Assembly (NCBI GenBank): GCA_947644595.1
Contig: CANSAE010000006.1
Coordinates: 1-64,000 of the forward strand
Reading direction: 5' to 3'
DNA from: an uncultured Clostridia bacterium
Lineage (GTDB): Bacteria; Bacillota; Clostridia; Oscillospirales; Oscillospiraceae
Length of the DNA: 64,000 nucleotides
The translations under genes and the position numbers were made by a program. Below the pieces are notes generated by a model, which was not told the origin of the DNA, did not search any database, and saw only the letters and a list, made by a program, of their open reading frames with translations. Shown in pieces: positions 1 through 7,964 of this stretch. Within the stretch, counting starts at the first letter, position 1, and every line of letters begins with the position of its first letter.

Positions 1-1
1 G

Positions 2-112
2 CTGGAAAAGCGCAAGCCGGACTGTTTCGCGGTCAAGCAGTACAAAAAGTACAAGTTGGCCAGCGGTGATTTATGCTCTAAGAGACTTGTTAATTCACTG
101 ATTTTTCGGTGA
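2..112 (+). CDS. 3' end of an unidentified mobile-element gene (partial)
   Basis: An open frame runs from the window edge to a TGA at 110-112. It encodes a short basic tail rich in Lys and Tyr. Start and body lie outside the window. The last dozen codons run into the left arm of the inverted repeat at 72-136, so the true end may have been altered by recombination. Its position before a serine recombinase suggests an integrative-element gene, but I do not recognise the family. Confidence 0.25.
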   Translation: MEKRKPDCFAVKQYKKYKLASGDLCSKRLVNSLIFR

Positions 113-136
113 TAGGCAAGGACAGCTTAGAGCATA
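72..136. repeat. 11-bp inverted repeat before the serine recombinase gene
   Basis: TATGCTCTAAG at 72-82 is matched by its exact reverse complement CTTAGAGCATA at 126-136, with 43 nt between. The right arm ends about 10 nt before the AAGGAGG ribosome site of the recombinase gene. It could be a recombinase-binding or regulatory site, or a weak stem. There is no T-run for a terminator. Confidence 0.5.
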
Positions 137-160
137 TTTTCATTCAAGGAGGTCTGTGCT

Positions 161-1774
161 ATGGCAAAAACCAAGATTGCGCTACTCTATGAACGCCTCA
201 GCCGCGACGACGAATTAAATGGGGAGAGTTTTTCAATCCAAAATCAAAAAATCATGCTGGAGGACTTCGCCCGCCGGAATGGGTATCCCCGTTTCAAGCA
301 CTTCACGGATGACGGCGTTTCCGGCACCCGCTTTGACCGGCCCGGTTTTATTGCGATGATGGAGGAAGTCGAGGACGGCAATGTGGAGGTAATCATCATC
401 AAGGACCTTTCCCGTTTCGCCCGGAATTATAGCGATGCTGGAAGTCTGATTGATAACCTTTTTGTGCAGATGGGCGTCCGCTTTATCAGCTTGGCCGAGG
501 GCGTGGATAGCTACCTAAACCCGGACAGCGTGAACAGCATCATCGTTCCGATAACAAACGTGATGAATGACCAGTATTGTTATCAGACCTCAAAGAAAAT
601 CCGGCAGGTTTTTGATTATAAGCGGCGCAACGGCCAGTACATAGGCTCTTTTGCTCCCTACGGCTACATAAAAGACCCCAAAGACAAGCACCAGCTAATC
701 GTTGACCCGGAGGCCGCTGAAACCGTCAAAAAGATATACGAGATGTGCCTGCAAGGTACGGCCAAACTTCAAATTGTGATGTATCTGAACGACCACGGCA
801 TACCCAGCCCCACGGCATACAGAAAGCTAAAGGGCCTGCCCTACTCCCCGGCTATATCGGACGCTCCCATGTGGGGGAACAAGATTATAACGGATATTCT
901 CAGAAATCCTATTTACACTGGGGATTTGGTGCAGGGCCGCCGCCGGGTGAAAAGCTACAAGGTACACCAGATTGAGGCTGTGCCGGAGGAAGAATGGGTG
1001 CGCGTCCCCGATACCCACGAGGCAATCATCACCCACGAAACCTTTGACCGGGTGCAGGAACTTCTGAAACGTGACACCCGGACGGCCCCTAAAAAGCGGG
1101 AGCTCCATTTATTCAGCGGCTTTCTGAGGTGCGCTGACTGCGGCAAGGCCGTGACCCGGAGCCAGAGCGGGAAGAATGTTTATTATTCCTGCTCCACTTA
1201 CAAGAAACGCTCCCGTACAGCCTGCACCATGCACTCTATCAAGCATAATCGTCTGGAGGCCGCCGTTCTGTTTGCCATCCAGTATCAAGTAAGCACCGCC
1301 GTTTCCTATTCGGAAATAGTAACCCGTATCAATGCGGCCCCGCTGAAAAAAAGTCAATCCCACCGCCTTAACGACCAGATAGCCGCAAAGGAAAAGGAAT
1401 TGACGAAAATCACCCGCTACAAGCAGTCACTGTATCAAGACTGGAAAGACGGGGAAATCACCCAGCAGGAATACCGGGATATGAAAGCCGATTATGAACG
1501 GCAGGCCGCCGAGCTTGCGGATGTGCTGGCCCGGCTGAACGCGGAACGTGCGGAGCTGGCAAACGGCGTTGACAAGGAACACCCCGCGCTGGTAGCCTTT
1601 GCAAAGTATCAAAGCATCGAAACGCTGACCCGTGAAATCCTCACGGACTTGGTAGACCATATCAAGGTTTACGAAAACGGCAATATCAGCGTTCATTTCA
1701 AGTTTGCGGACGAGTTCCGCCGGATTGCCGAGTACATTGAAATCAACACCACTGACACCGCCGAGGCGGGCTGA
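161..1774 (+). CDS. Large serine recombinase (TnpX/TndX-like)
   Basis: A 537-residue site-specific recombinase of the kind that excises and inserts Firmicutes mobile elements. Order of parts: N-terminal resolvase domain with catalytic Ser14 in YERLSRDDE; a recombinase domain at about 170-300; a zinc ribbon at about 320-360 (CADCG, then YYSC and a further Cys); a long coiled coil at about 395-465; and a C-terminal region like DUF4368. The ATG follows a strong AAGGAGG at 148-154. It would act at the ends of the element occupying 1-5250. The length is normal for TnpX-type proteins and no damage is visible. The element it serves is not known, because a second serine recombinase lies nearby. Confidence 0.9.
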   Translation: MAKTKIALLYERLSRDDELNGESFSIQNQKIMLEDFARRNGYPRFKHFTDDGVSGTRFDRPGFIAMMEEVEDGNVEVIIIKDLSRFARNYSDAGSLIDNLFVQMGVRFISLAEGVDSYLNPDSVNSIIVPITNVMNDQYCYQTSKKIRQVFDYKRRNGQYIGSFAPYGYIKDPKDKHQLIVDPEAAETVKKIYEMCLQGTAKLQIVMYLNDHGIPSPTAYRKLKGLPYSPAISDAPMWGNKIITDILRNPIYTGDLVQGRRRVKSYKVHQIEAVPEEEWVRVPDTHEAIITHETFDRVQELLKRDTRTAPKKRELHLFSGFLRCADCGKAVTRSQSGKNVYYSCSTYKKRSRTACTMHSIKHNRLEAAVLFAIQYQVSTAVSYSEIVTRINAAPLKKSQSHRLNDQIAAKEKELTKITRYKQSLYQDWKDGEITQQEYRDMKADYERQAAELADVLARLNAERAELANGVDKEHPALVAFAKYQSIETLTREILTDLVDHIKVYENGNISVHFKFADEFRRIAEYIEINTTDTAEAG

Positions 1775-1833
1775 CCCCCGCCAAAGCATAAAATCCTTTT
1801 GACAGTGTGTTTTCCTAATAAAACGCAATCTTA

Positions 1834-1853
1834 GGGAGTGTGGCCACACTCCC
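1834..1853. repeat. 20-nt perfect palindrome
   Basis: GGGAGTGTGGCCACACTCCC equals its own reverse complement and lies 60 nt after the recombinase stop. With no loop and no T-run it is a poor terminator and more like a protein-binding site. Confidence 0.6.
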
Positions 1854-2261
1854 GAAATACGGTCAAATCCGGCCCCTGCCGGGCCGTGGCCGTTTTGCTT
1901 GTTGGGATAGTCCCAAACCCTTATGCAGAACAAGAGCGGCGCTCATAGAGGCATAGCAGATGTAGCGATGTATTTTTATCAGGCTACCCGAAAAGTCTGC
2001 ACCAAAACGCAAAAACAGCGGGTTGGAAAACTCATGGGTCAGGTGTAGAAAAAGCAACTCCCGGAGGTATTGAAAACACAGGCTTTTTTCGTGGGTGTCG
2101 GAGAGTGGCAAGGTGTTTATATCTGTTCTCCCGAAAATGGAGGCAACTCTTTCTACATAGCCCCTTTATCCGGCACTTCAGCTGATAACCCCCAATTAGC
2201 CCATCAGCCTACGCATTTAGGGCCTATTCAGTGCCCTATTTTCAAGGGTTCCAAGCGGCGG

Positions 2262-2489
2262 CCGTATAAGGGGTAGTACGATTTGACCTGCACCCTCAAA
2301 AATGGGCTTCTAACTGCGTAGAAATGGACGGGGAACCCCTGCTGCCAGGATAGAGCTAATATGTAACGCTTTAGAGGCGAAACAGCCCCGCTATTCCAAG
2401 ACTTTCCGGCTACGGTCGATAGAGGGCAGTACGATTTGACTTGTGCCTGCCAAAACGGGCCTCTAACGGCGTACAGATGGACGTAAAAA
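2262..2489. repeat. Pair of imperfect direct repeats, about 80 bp each
   Basis: Copies at about 2262-2338 and 2411-2489 share AGTACGATTTGAC, then GGGC-TCTAAC-GCGTA-A-ATGGACG, with scattered changes. Read on the minus strand, both copies keep similar peptide patterns (AVR-PF...QVKSY-PL). That could be the trace of a coding repeat, but no start or ribosome site supports a gene. Confidence 0.5.
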
Positions 2490-2561
2490 AGCCAGGGCAG
2501 GAGGCCGACACTCCGGTTGCTCCTGTCCTGGCCTATGCTGAACTGTGAAACTGTACTGTCA

Positions 2562-2639
2562 CACAAGAGGGCCTACGGCCCTCTTGTGGCACCCGCAAAA
2601 ACCGTACACCCGCTTCGCGTCTGTACGGTTTCTGCGGGT
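2562..2639. repeat. Two adjacent strong hairpins
   Basis: CACAAGAGGGCC at 2562-2573 pairs with GGCCCTCTTGTG at 2577-2588 around a 3-nt loop (12 bp). Directly after it, 2591-2608 pairs with 2622-2639 (18 nt, one mismatch) around a GC-rich loop containing CGCTTCGCGT. Neither has a clear T-run. A structured origin, transfer site or boundary sequence are all possible. Confidence 0.6.
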
Positions 2640-2821
2640 TAGATAAGGGCCTCAATAAACCCTGCTACTATTTGACCTTTCTGCTTTTCGCTTCCGTTCC
2701 ATTCCCTTCCGGCGGCTTTGCCGCCCGTTCCCCAAGGAAGGGGCGGGAGAAAGGATAGGAAAGGAATGGGAAATTGATAAATTTTTAATTGATTTTTCTG
2801 TATTTACTTTATATCTTTATT

Positions 2822-3211
2822 TTATTGCGTCGGATTTACCTACATAGGATTTTCCGACAACGGTTTTCCCGACGCAGGTTATTCCAACGCCGGTAAAGCT
2901 GACGGTGCTTGCGGCTGTTCGTAGATGGTGTACTCCGCTCCCCGCAGCCGTCCCCGGCTGTCCCGTTCTCTCGTCCGCACGATATATCCAGCCCGCTCCA
3001 ACTCGTGGACGACCTGACGGATGGCGTCGATCTGCTCCCGGTTGATATAGGCCAACCCTTGCAGGGTGTAGTCCCATTCTTCCGGAAGTGACAACATTTG
3101 CGATAGGAGGCCCTTGGCTTTCAGGGACAGGGATTTGTCCCGCAGATGGTAGTTTGCCATGACGGTGTAATCTGTGGTTTTCTTGACATGAAATACTGGC
3201 ATAGTATTCAT
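2822..3211 (-). pseudogene. Truncated replication-initiator-like winged-helix gene
   Basis: The intact part (2879-3211) encodes 110 residues resembling the N-terminal helix-turn-helix domain of element-borne replication initiators (DYTVMANYHLRDKSLSLKAKG..., then a winged helix). Those proteins usually continue through a linker full of ENP-type repeats. Past the first stop the same frame still reads PASGKPLSENPM, stop (2840-2842), VNPTQ, stop (2822-2824). The linker is therefore still recognisable but broken by three stops within 60 nt. An AAAGGGG ribosome site precedes the ATG at 3211. It is probably a decayed gene, although the N-terminal domain could still be made. It is divergent from the XRE gene. 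Confidence 0.65.
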
Positions 3212-3241
3212 ATCCCCTTTCTTTATAATTCACAATATGGA

Positions 3242-3270
3242 TTGACAGAAGTTTCACTTTCTGCTATACT
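3242..3270 (+). promoter_or_regulatory. Consensus sigma-A promoter for the XRE/recombinase pair
   Basis: TTGACA at 3242-3247 and TATACT at 3265-3270 are separated by 17 nt. Transcription would start near 3277, only about 20 nt before the TTG start at 3296. The site lies between two divergent genes, so the XRE protein may bind here. Confidence 0.75.
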
Positions 3271-3295
3271 ATCAGTACGACAGGAGGTGAGCAAT

Positions 3296-3652
3296 TTGAG
3301 CGATATAGGCAAAAGAATGAGAACGCTCCGGGAGGGCATCGGGTTATCCCAAGCCAAGTTCGGAAAAATCGCTGGCATCCCCCAGGCTACCATCAATCGA
3401 TACGAAACAGGCTACTCCGCCGCTCCCATCAAAGTGCTGATCTGGTATGCGGATTACTTCGATGTGTCGATGGATTATATCTGCTGCCGCACTGAAAAGC
3501 CCCAGGGCAAGCTGTACGAATACAAGCCCAAAATTCTGGAGGAAGATAGGGACATGAGGCGGTTTGTGGAGATGTGCTTTGACCCAGCCTCGCCTATGAA
3601 TGACCGCTTGAAAAAAGCCATCGTTGGAATGCTGGAGGGGGTGAAAGAGTGA
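3296..3652 (+). CDS. XRE-family transcriptional regulator
   Basis: A 118-residue DNA-binding protein. The N-terminal 60 residues form a lambda-Cro/XRE helix-turn-helix (MRTLREGIGLSQAKFGKIAG, then IPQATINRYETG). The C-terminal half is acidic and not recognised. I chose the TTG at 3296 because AGGAGGTG lies 7 nt upstream; earlier in-frame starts lack a ribosome site. Its TGA overlaps the GTG of the downstream recombinase, so the two are translationally coupled and probably co-regulated. The likely role is control of element excision genes and of its own promoter. Confidence 0.85.
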   Translation: MSDIGKRMRTLREGIGLSQAKFGKIAGIPQATINRYETGYSAAPIKVLIWYADYFDVSMDYICCRTEKPQGKLYEYKPKILEEDRDMRRFVEMCFDPASPMNDRLKKAIVGMLEGVKE

Positions 3653-5244
3653 ATATCGTCATTTACGCCCGATATTCCAGCCACAGCCAGACGGAGCAAT
3701 CCATTGAGGGCCAGCTTCAGACCTGCTACGAGTTCGCTAAGAACAACGGACATATTGTGATTGGAGAATACATCGACCGGGCGCAGAGCGGCACGACGGA
3801 CAGCCGGGCCGAGTTTCAGCGCATGATTGCCGACAGCGACAAACACATCTTCGAGGGCGTGCTTGTCTACCAGCTTGACCGCTTCGCCCGGAACCACTAT
3901 GACAGCGCCATCAACAAGGCCAAGCTGAAAAAGAACGGCGTCCGGGTGATCTCCGCCAGGGAAAATATCAGTGACGATGCCAGCGGCATTTTGGTGGAGG
4001 GCGTGTTGGAAAGCATGGCTGAATATTATTCGGCGGAGCTGTCCCAAAAGATACGACGGGGCATGGATATTAACGCCGAAAAGTGTTTGAGCAACGGGAG
4101 CAATCCGGGCCTTGGCTACTATGTGGACGAGGAACGCCGTTTTCACGTTGATCCGGATGGGGCCGCTGTTGTTCGGGAGATTTTCGAGATGTACGCCAGC
4201 GGAAAGACGGTCGCTGAAATTACAAAATACCTTAACGCGAAACAGGTCAAGACCTCCCAGGGCAAGGAGTTCAATAAGAACAGCCTGCACCGCCTTTTGC
4301 GGAACAAACGATACATCGGCTATTACATCTACAAGGACACGGAAACGCCGGGAGGTATGCCCCGTATCATCGAGGACGAGCTTTTTCAGCGGGTACAGCA
4401 TATCCTTGACCGAAACAAAAAAGCTCCCGCTCGTTCCAGGGGGCGGGAGGAGTATCTGCTGACGACAAAGCTGTTCTGCGGCTACTGCCGGGAGATGATG
4501 ACCGGCTACGGCGGTACAGGAAAATCCGGGACGGCCTACCGCTATTACGCCTGCAAGAGTGCCAAGAAAAAGACTTGTCGGAAGAAAGTTGTCAACAAGC
4601 AGAAAATCGAGGACAGGGTTGTTTTGGAGTGCCGCAAGCTGCTGACAGACAGCAACATTGAGAAAATCGCCCTTGCGGTTGCCGCCGCTTGCGAGGCCGA
4701 CTATGATAGCTCCGCCATCAAGCGCATCAAGGCGGCAATTCAAGAGGTGGACGCCGCCATAGAAAACCTCTGGAAAGCCTTGGAGCGTGGGCAGGCGGTG
4801 GATATGATCGCCGAGCGCATCGAGAAGCGCAAGCAGGAAAAGGACGAGTTGCAGGGCCAACTTGCCATTGAGATGGGAAAGCAAGTCACATTCACCGCTC
4901 CGCAGATTAAAGCGTTTCTCTATTCGCTGAAACGAGGGAATGTCAATGACGAGAACAACCGCCGTGGAATGGTGAATATCTTTCTCAGGGCCGTCTACCT
5001 CTACGACGATAGAATGACGCTGATCCTCAACGGAGGCGACAGGCCAATTACTATTGATGATATTCTGCTGGACGAGATAGAGGAACATTTTGAGGACGCG
5101 GTTTCAAGTCATGCGGGGTGTTCACCGTTGGTTGCGGCCGCTCCACCATGTTACGAAAAATCCCACAGCCGCAATGGCTGTGGGATTTTTCTATTCAACA
5201 CCTTATGTCTCAAGGCTCCCCGTTTTTTCACCTTCTCTGTTTAG
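3649..5244 (+). CDS. Second large serine recombinase
   Basis: A 531-residue recombinase with catalytic Ser10 in YARYSSHS, a resolvase domain to about 140, a recombinase domain at about 160-260, a zinc ribbon at about 275-320 (CGYC, YYAC, then a further Cys) and a coiled coil at about 360-410. The GTG start overlaps the stop of the XRE gene. The last 45 or so codons are odd: they read through a perfect 15-bp terminator hairpin (5156-5190) and end in low-complexity residues. The natural C-terminus is probably near DEIEEHFEDAV, and the extra tail may be element-end or flanking DNA. It probably catalyses integration and excision at the nearby right end of the element. Confidence 0.88.
   Translation: MNIVIYARYSSHSQTEQSIEGQLQTCYEFAKNNGHIVIGEYIDRAQSGTTDSRAEFQRMIADSDKHIFEGVLVYQLDRFARNHYDSAINKAKLKKNGVRVISARENISDDASGILVEGVLESMAEYYSAELSQKIRRGMDINAEKCLSNGSNPGLGYYVDEERRFHVDPDGAAVVREIFEMYASGKTVAEITKYLNAKQVKTSQGKEFNKNSLHRLLRNKRYIGYYIYKDTETPGGMPRIIEDELFQRVQHILDRNKKAPARSRGREEYLLTTKLFCGYCREMMTGYGGTGKSGTAYRYYACKSAKKKTCRKKVVNKQKIEDRVVLECRKLLTDSNIEKIALAVAAACEADYDSSAIKRIKAAIQEVDAAIENLWKALERGQAVDMIAERIEKRKQEKDELQGQLAIEMGKQVTFTAPQIKAFLYSLKRGNVNDENNRRGMVNIFLRAVYLYDDRMTLILNGGDRPITIDDILLDEIEEHFEDAVSSHAGCSPLVAAAPPCYEKSHSRNGCGIFLFNTLCLKAPRFFTFSV
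5156..5190 (+). terminator. Strong intrinsic terminator inside the recombinase 3' end
   Basis: AAAAATCCCACAGCC (5156-5170) pairs perfectly with GGCTGTGGGATTTTT (5176-5190) around GCAAT. The 15-bp stem with A- and T-tracts would work on both strands. It lies 55 nt before the stop codon of the open frame, which suggests that the frame has been extended. Confidence 0.85.
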
Positions 5245-5460
5245 CAAAATGATTTGTCTCACAGAAAAAGTGTCCTTCCCTTCTGAAAAATACAAAACGT
5301 CAATAAAACCCCTTTGGATTTGCAACATCAAGAAAGTGGAACTGCAAATCCAAACGGATGTCCATTTAAATCCCTGTTGTGATAACGGCAGATACGAAAG
5401 ACCAAAGGCATCGGAATCTACACAATCTGCACAAAATGTATAAAAATGACGTTCTTTTTC

Positions 5461-5489
5461 TTTACAATACCCGCCATTCGTATTATTAT
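5461..5489 (+). promoter_or_regulatory. Candidate promoter of the liv operon
   Basis: TTTACA at 5461-5466 and TATTAT at 5484-5489 are 17 nt apart, about 105 nt before the livG start. The 350-nt gap 5245-5593 is AT-rich and otherwise shows no gene; its first part may still belong to the mobile element. Confidence 0.5.
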
Positions 5490-5593
5490 ATACGTATCAT
5501 TTTTATGCAGGATTATGAAAATGTTCCGTCAAATTTGTCGATTTAGGCTCCATGCCAATCGACCTGAGAAGAACGGAAAGGAGATATGGAAAT

Positions 5594-6361
5594 TTGGACT
5601 ATTTACTGGAAGCCCGGGACTGCCAGATGTTTTTCAAAGGTCTGCAAGCCGTAAAGAGCTTCAGCGCCAGTCTGGAACCGGGCAAGATATACGGTCTGAT
5701 CGGCACCAACGGCGCAGGCAAAACGACCGTGATCAATATGCTCTCCGGTGTCTTGTCGCCGACTGCCGGCAAAATTCTTTTCCAGGGAGAAGATATCACC
5801 GGCCAGCAGCCGGATAAAATCGCAAAAAAAGGAATTGTCCGCACCTATCAGAATCTACGGCTGTTTAATAAGATGACCGTACTGGAAAACGTCATTATCG
5901 GTGCGCAGATGCAAAAACACTATGGCATGCTAGACAGCATTATCCATACGCCGAAATACAGTCGAGAAGAAAAGCACCTGCGGGAAAAGGCCATGCAGAT
6001 GATTGAGGTCATGGGCATCAGTGAGTACGCCAATGCGATCGCCAGTTCCCTGCCTTATGGCCTTCAGCGCCGACTGGAGATCGCCCGTATTTTGGCAGCC
6101 GATCCCAAACTGTTGCTGCTGGATGAGCCCGCAGCCGGCATGAATCCCCAGGAAAGTATGGAACTTACGGAAATGATCCGGGGCATCCGCAAGGATTTTG
6201 ACTTGACTATCCTCTTGATTGAACATGACATGAAAGTGGTCATGAGCCTTTGCGAGTATATCTATGTAATGGCTACCGGCGAGGTGATCGCCGAAGGCCT
6301 GCCCGCCGAGATCCGCAGCAACCCGGAAGTCATCCGCGCGTATTTGGGGAGGGCTGTCTGA
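5594..6361 (+). CDS. livG: Branched-chain amino-acid ABC transporter ATP-binding protein LivG
   Basis: A 255-residue cytoplasmic ATPase of the LIV-type importer. Walker A is GTNGAGKTT at about 37-45, the signature-like LPYGLQRRLEIAR follows, Walker B is LLLLDEP, and the switch His is in LLIEHDM. I chose the TTG at 5594 because AAAGGAG lies about 10 nt upstream and the length then matches LivG; the ATG at 5552 has no ribosome site. It pairs with LivF on the LivHM membrane core. Its stop overlaps the livF start by 1 nt. The operon order G-F-H-M-K differs from the K-H-M-G-F order of enterobacteria. Confidence 0.93.
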   Translation: MDYLLEARDCQMFFKGLQAVKSFSASLEPGKIYGLIGTNGAGKTTVINMLSGVLSPTAGKILFQGEDITGQQPDKIAKKGIVRTYQNLRLFNKMTVLENVIIGAQMQKHYGMLDSIIHTPKYSREEKHLREKAMQMIEVMGISEYANAIASSLPYGLQRRLEIARILAADPKLLLLDEPAAGMNPQESMELTEMIRGIRKDFDLTILLIEHDMKVVMSLCEYIYVMATGEVIAEGLPAEIRSNPEVIRAYLGRAV

Positions 6362-7071
6362 TGCTGCAAATTCAGAATCTGATCGTCCGTTACGGCGGCA
6401 TCACCGCGGTAGACGATATCACTATGAACATCAAAGAGCATGAGACCGTAGCGCTCATCGGCGCCAACGGTGCCGGAAAGACCACTACTCTTCATGCGGT
6501 GTCCGGCTTGCTGAAAGCTGCAGGCGGCTCCATCACCTTTGACGGAACAGATATCACCAAGAAGCCCGCAGAGCAAATCGTGGAGCACGGTGTGATCCAA
6601 GTACCGGAAGGTCGGCAGGTATTCGCGAAGCTGACCATTGAAGAAAACCTCCGCCTGGGGGCTTACCTGCAAAAGGATAAAGCAAAAATCAAAGAAAACT
6701 ACGACAAAGCCATGGCCCTGTTCCCGATTTTAAAGGAACGGCGCAAGCAGGCAGCGGGCACACTGTCCGGCGGCGAACAGCAGATGCTGGCCATCGGACG
6801 GGCGCTGATGGGAAATCCCCGGCTGCTGCTGCTGGATGAACCGTCTATGGGCCTGTCTCCGTTGATGACCCAACAGGTGTTCGACGTTCTGGCAGAGCTG
6901 AAAGCCGGCGGTATGACCATTTTGCTGGTAGAGCAAAATGCTTACGAGGCACTAACGATTTCTGATCGGGCTTATATTATGGAAAGCGGCAATATCACTT
7001 TGGAAGGAAGGAGCAGTGAGCTGATCGATGACCCCCGGGTCAAAGACGCTTACCTGGGTGGAGACTTATGA
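6361..7071 (+). CDS. livF: Branched-chain amino-acid ABC transporter ATP-binding protein LivF
   Basis: A 236-residue ATPase, the second nucleotide-binding subunit of the LIV importer. Walker A is GANGAGKTT, the ABC signature is LSGGEQQMLAIGRALM and Walker B is LLLLDEPSMGLSP, which is typical of LivF. The ATG overlaps the livG stop (ATGA-like junction), so translation is coupled. The gene ends in a 4-nt overlap with livH. Together with LivG it powers uptake of branched-chain or related amino acids; substrate choice depends on the binding protein encoded last in the operon. Confidence 0.94.
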   Translation: MLQIQNLIVRYGGITAVDDITMNIKEHETVALIGANGAGKTTTLHAVSGLLKAAGGSITFDGTDITKKPAEQIVEHGVIQVPEGRQVFAKLTIEENLRLGAYLQKDKAKIKENYDKAMALFPILKERRKQAAGTLSGGEQQMLAIGRALMGNPRLLLLDEPSMGLSPLMTQQVFDVLAELKAGGMTILLVEQNAYEALTISDRAYIMESGNITLEGRSSELIDDPRVKDAYLGGDL

Positions 7072-7964
7072 GTGCCAGTTATTTTATTTCCCAATTGGTC
7101 AACGGTCTGCGTCTGGGGAGTGTATATGCTATCGTGGCAGTGGGTTATTCCATTGTATACGGCATTTTGCGGCTCATCAACTTCGCCCACGGTGATATCA
7201 TGACCATCGGCGTGTACGTGATGCTGATGCTCATGACCACTATCGGGATGCCCCTTTGGGCCGTGGTCATTGTTTCTGTGGTGGTAAGCGTATTCGCAGG
7301 CGTCCTGATCGAGCGTCTGGCCTATCGGCCTTTGCGCAGCGCCAATGAAGAAGCCACGCTGATTTCTTCTCTGGCCGTATCAACTCTGCTGCAAAACCTG
7401 CTGCAAATGATTTTTTCGCCCCAAAAGCGAGCCTTCCACCTGCCGGAGTTCTTCAGTGTGCGCCATGATATTTTCGGTATTCAATTGTCTACCATGAATA
7501 TTATGACCTTCGTGGCAGTAGCCGTCATCGTAATCGCGCTGACCTTCGTAGTGCAAAAAACCAAAATCGGCACCGCCATGCGGGCATGCTCTGAGAATCT
7601 GGATGCTGCCCGGCTCATGGGGATTAACCCCAACAAGGTCATCGTGTTCGCCTTCGCCGTGGGCTCCGGTCTGGCTGCTTTGGCCGGTCTGATGCTGGCG
7701 GGCGAATATAAGACCATCGATCCACTGATGGGCTTTGTCCCCGGCTTGAAGGCATTTTGTGCCGCGGTCGTGGGCGGCATCGGCAGTTTGTACGGCGCAG
7801 TACTGGGCGGCCTCGTTATCGGTGTGGCAGAAATGCTCTTTGCCGGCTTGATGCCCACCAGCGTCACCGCTTATCGTGACGCATTCGTATTTGTTGTTTT
7901 GATCCTGGTCCTCCTGGTGCGGCCCAACGGCCTGCTGGGCCAGTCGGAAGGGGGGCGCAGCTGA
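7068..7964 (+). CDS. livH: Branched-chain amino-acid ABC transporter permease LivH
   Basis: A 298-residue integral membrane permease with about eight hydrophobic segments. It opens with FISQLVNGLRLGSVYAIVAVGYS and carries LINFAHGDIM, the hallmark start of LivH proteins. The second half has the EAA-like loop around ARLMGINPNKVI that contacts the ATPases. It overlaps livF by 4 nt and livM by 1 nt. It forms the membrane channel with LivM. Length and motifs are normal. Confidence 0.94.
   Translation: MSASYFISQLVNGLRLGSVYAIVAVGYSIVYGILRLINFAHGDIMTIGVYVMLMLMTTIGMPLWAVVIVSVVVSVFAGVLIERLAYRPLRSANEEATLISSLAVSTLLQNLLQMIFSPQKRAFHLPEFFSVRHDIFGIQLSTMNIMTFVAVAVIVIALTFVVQKTKIGTAMRACSENLDAARLMGINPNKVIVFAFAVGSGLAALAGLMLAGEYKTIDPLMGFVPGLKAFCAAVVGGIGSLYGAVLGGLVIGVAEMLFAGLMPTSVTAYRDAFVFVVLILVLLVRPNGLLGQSEGGRS

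Larger units (their letters stand above)
1775..2821. other. 1-kb non-coding stretch rich in repeats and hairpins
   Basis: No reading frame here has a convincing ribosome site or family resemblance. The stretch holds a 20-nt perfect palindrome at 1834-1853, two imperfect direct repeats near 2262 and 2411, two strong hairpins at 2562-2639 and a GGCGGC/GCCGCC hairpin at 2711-2725. Such sequence is common near the ends and replication or transfer regions of clostridial integrative elements. Its function is unknown. Confidence 0.5.
1..5250. mobile_element. Right part of an integrative element with serine recombinases
   Basis: Two serine recombinases, an XRE regulator, a decayed replication-initiator-like gene and repeat-rich DNA lie against a clean metabolic operon starting at about 5.5 kb. 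The left end is outside the window. The right end is inferred to be near 5110-5250, just past the second recombinase, but no repeated attachment core can be defined here. Confidence 0.6.

Noticed and set aside
2228-2566. Minus-strand 112-codon frame with an internal peptide repeat
   Set aside because: No ribosome site or known family. It is better described as the DNA repeat pair in this region.
3475-5088. A 537-codon open frame opposite the second serine recombinase
   Set aside because: The recombinase on the plus strand has a full domain set and start signals; the opposite frame has none.
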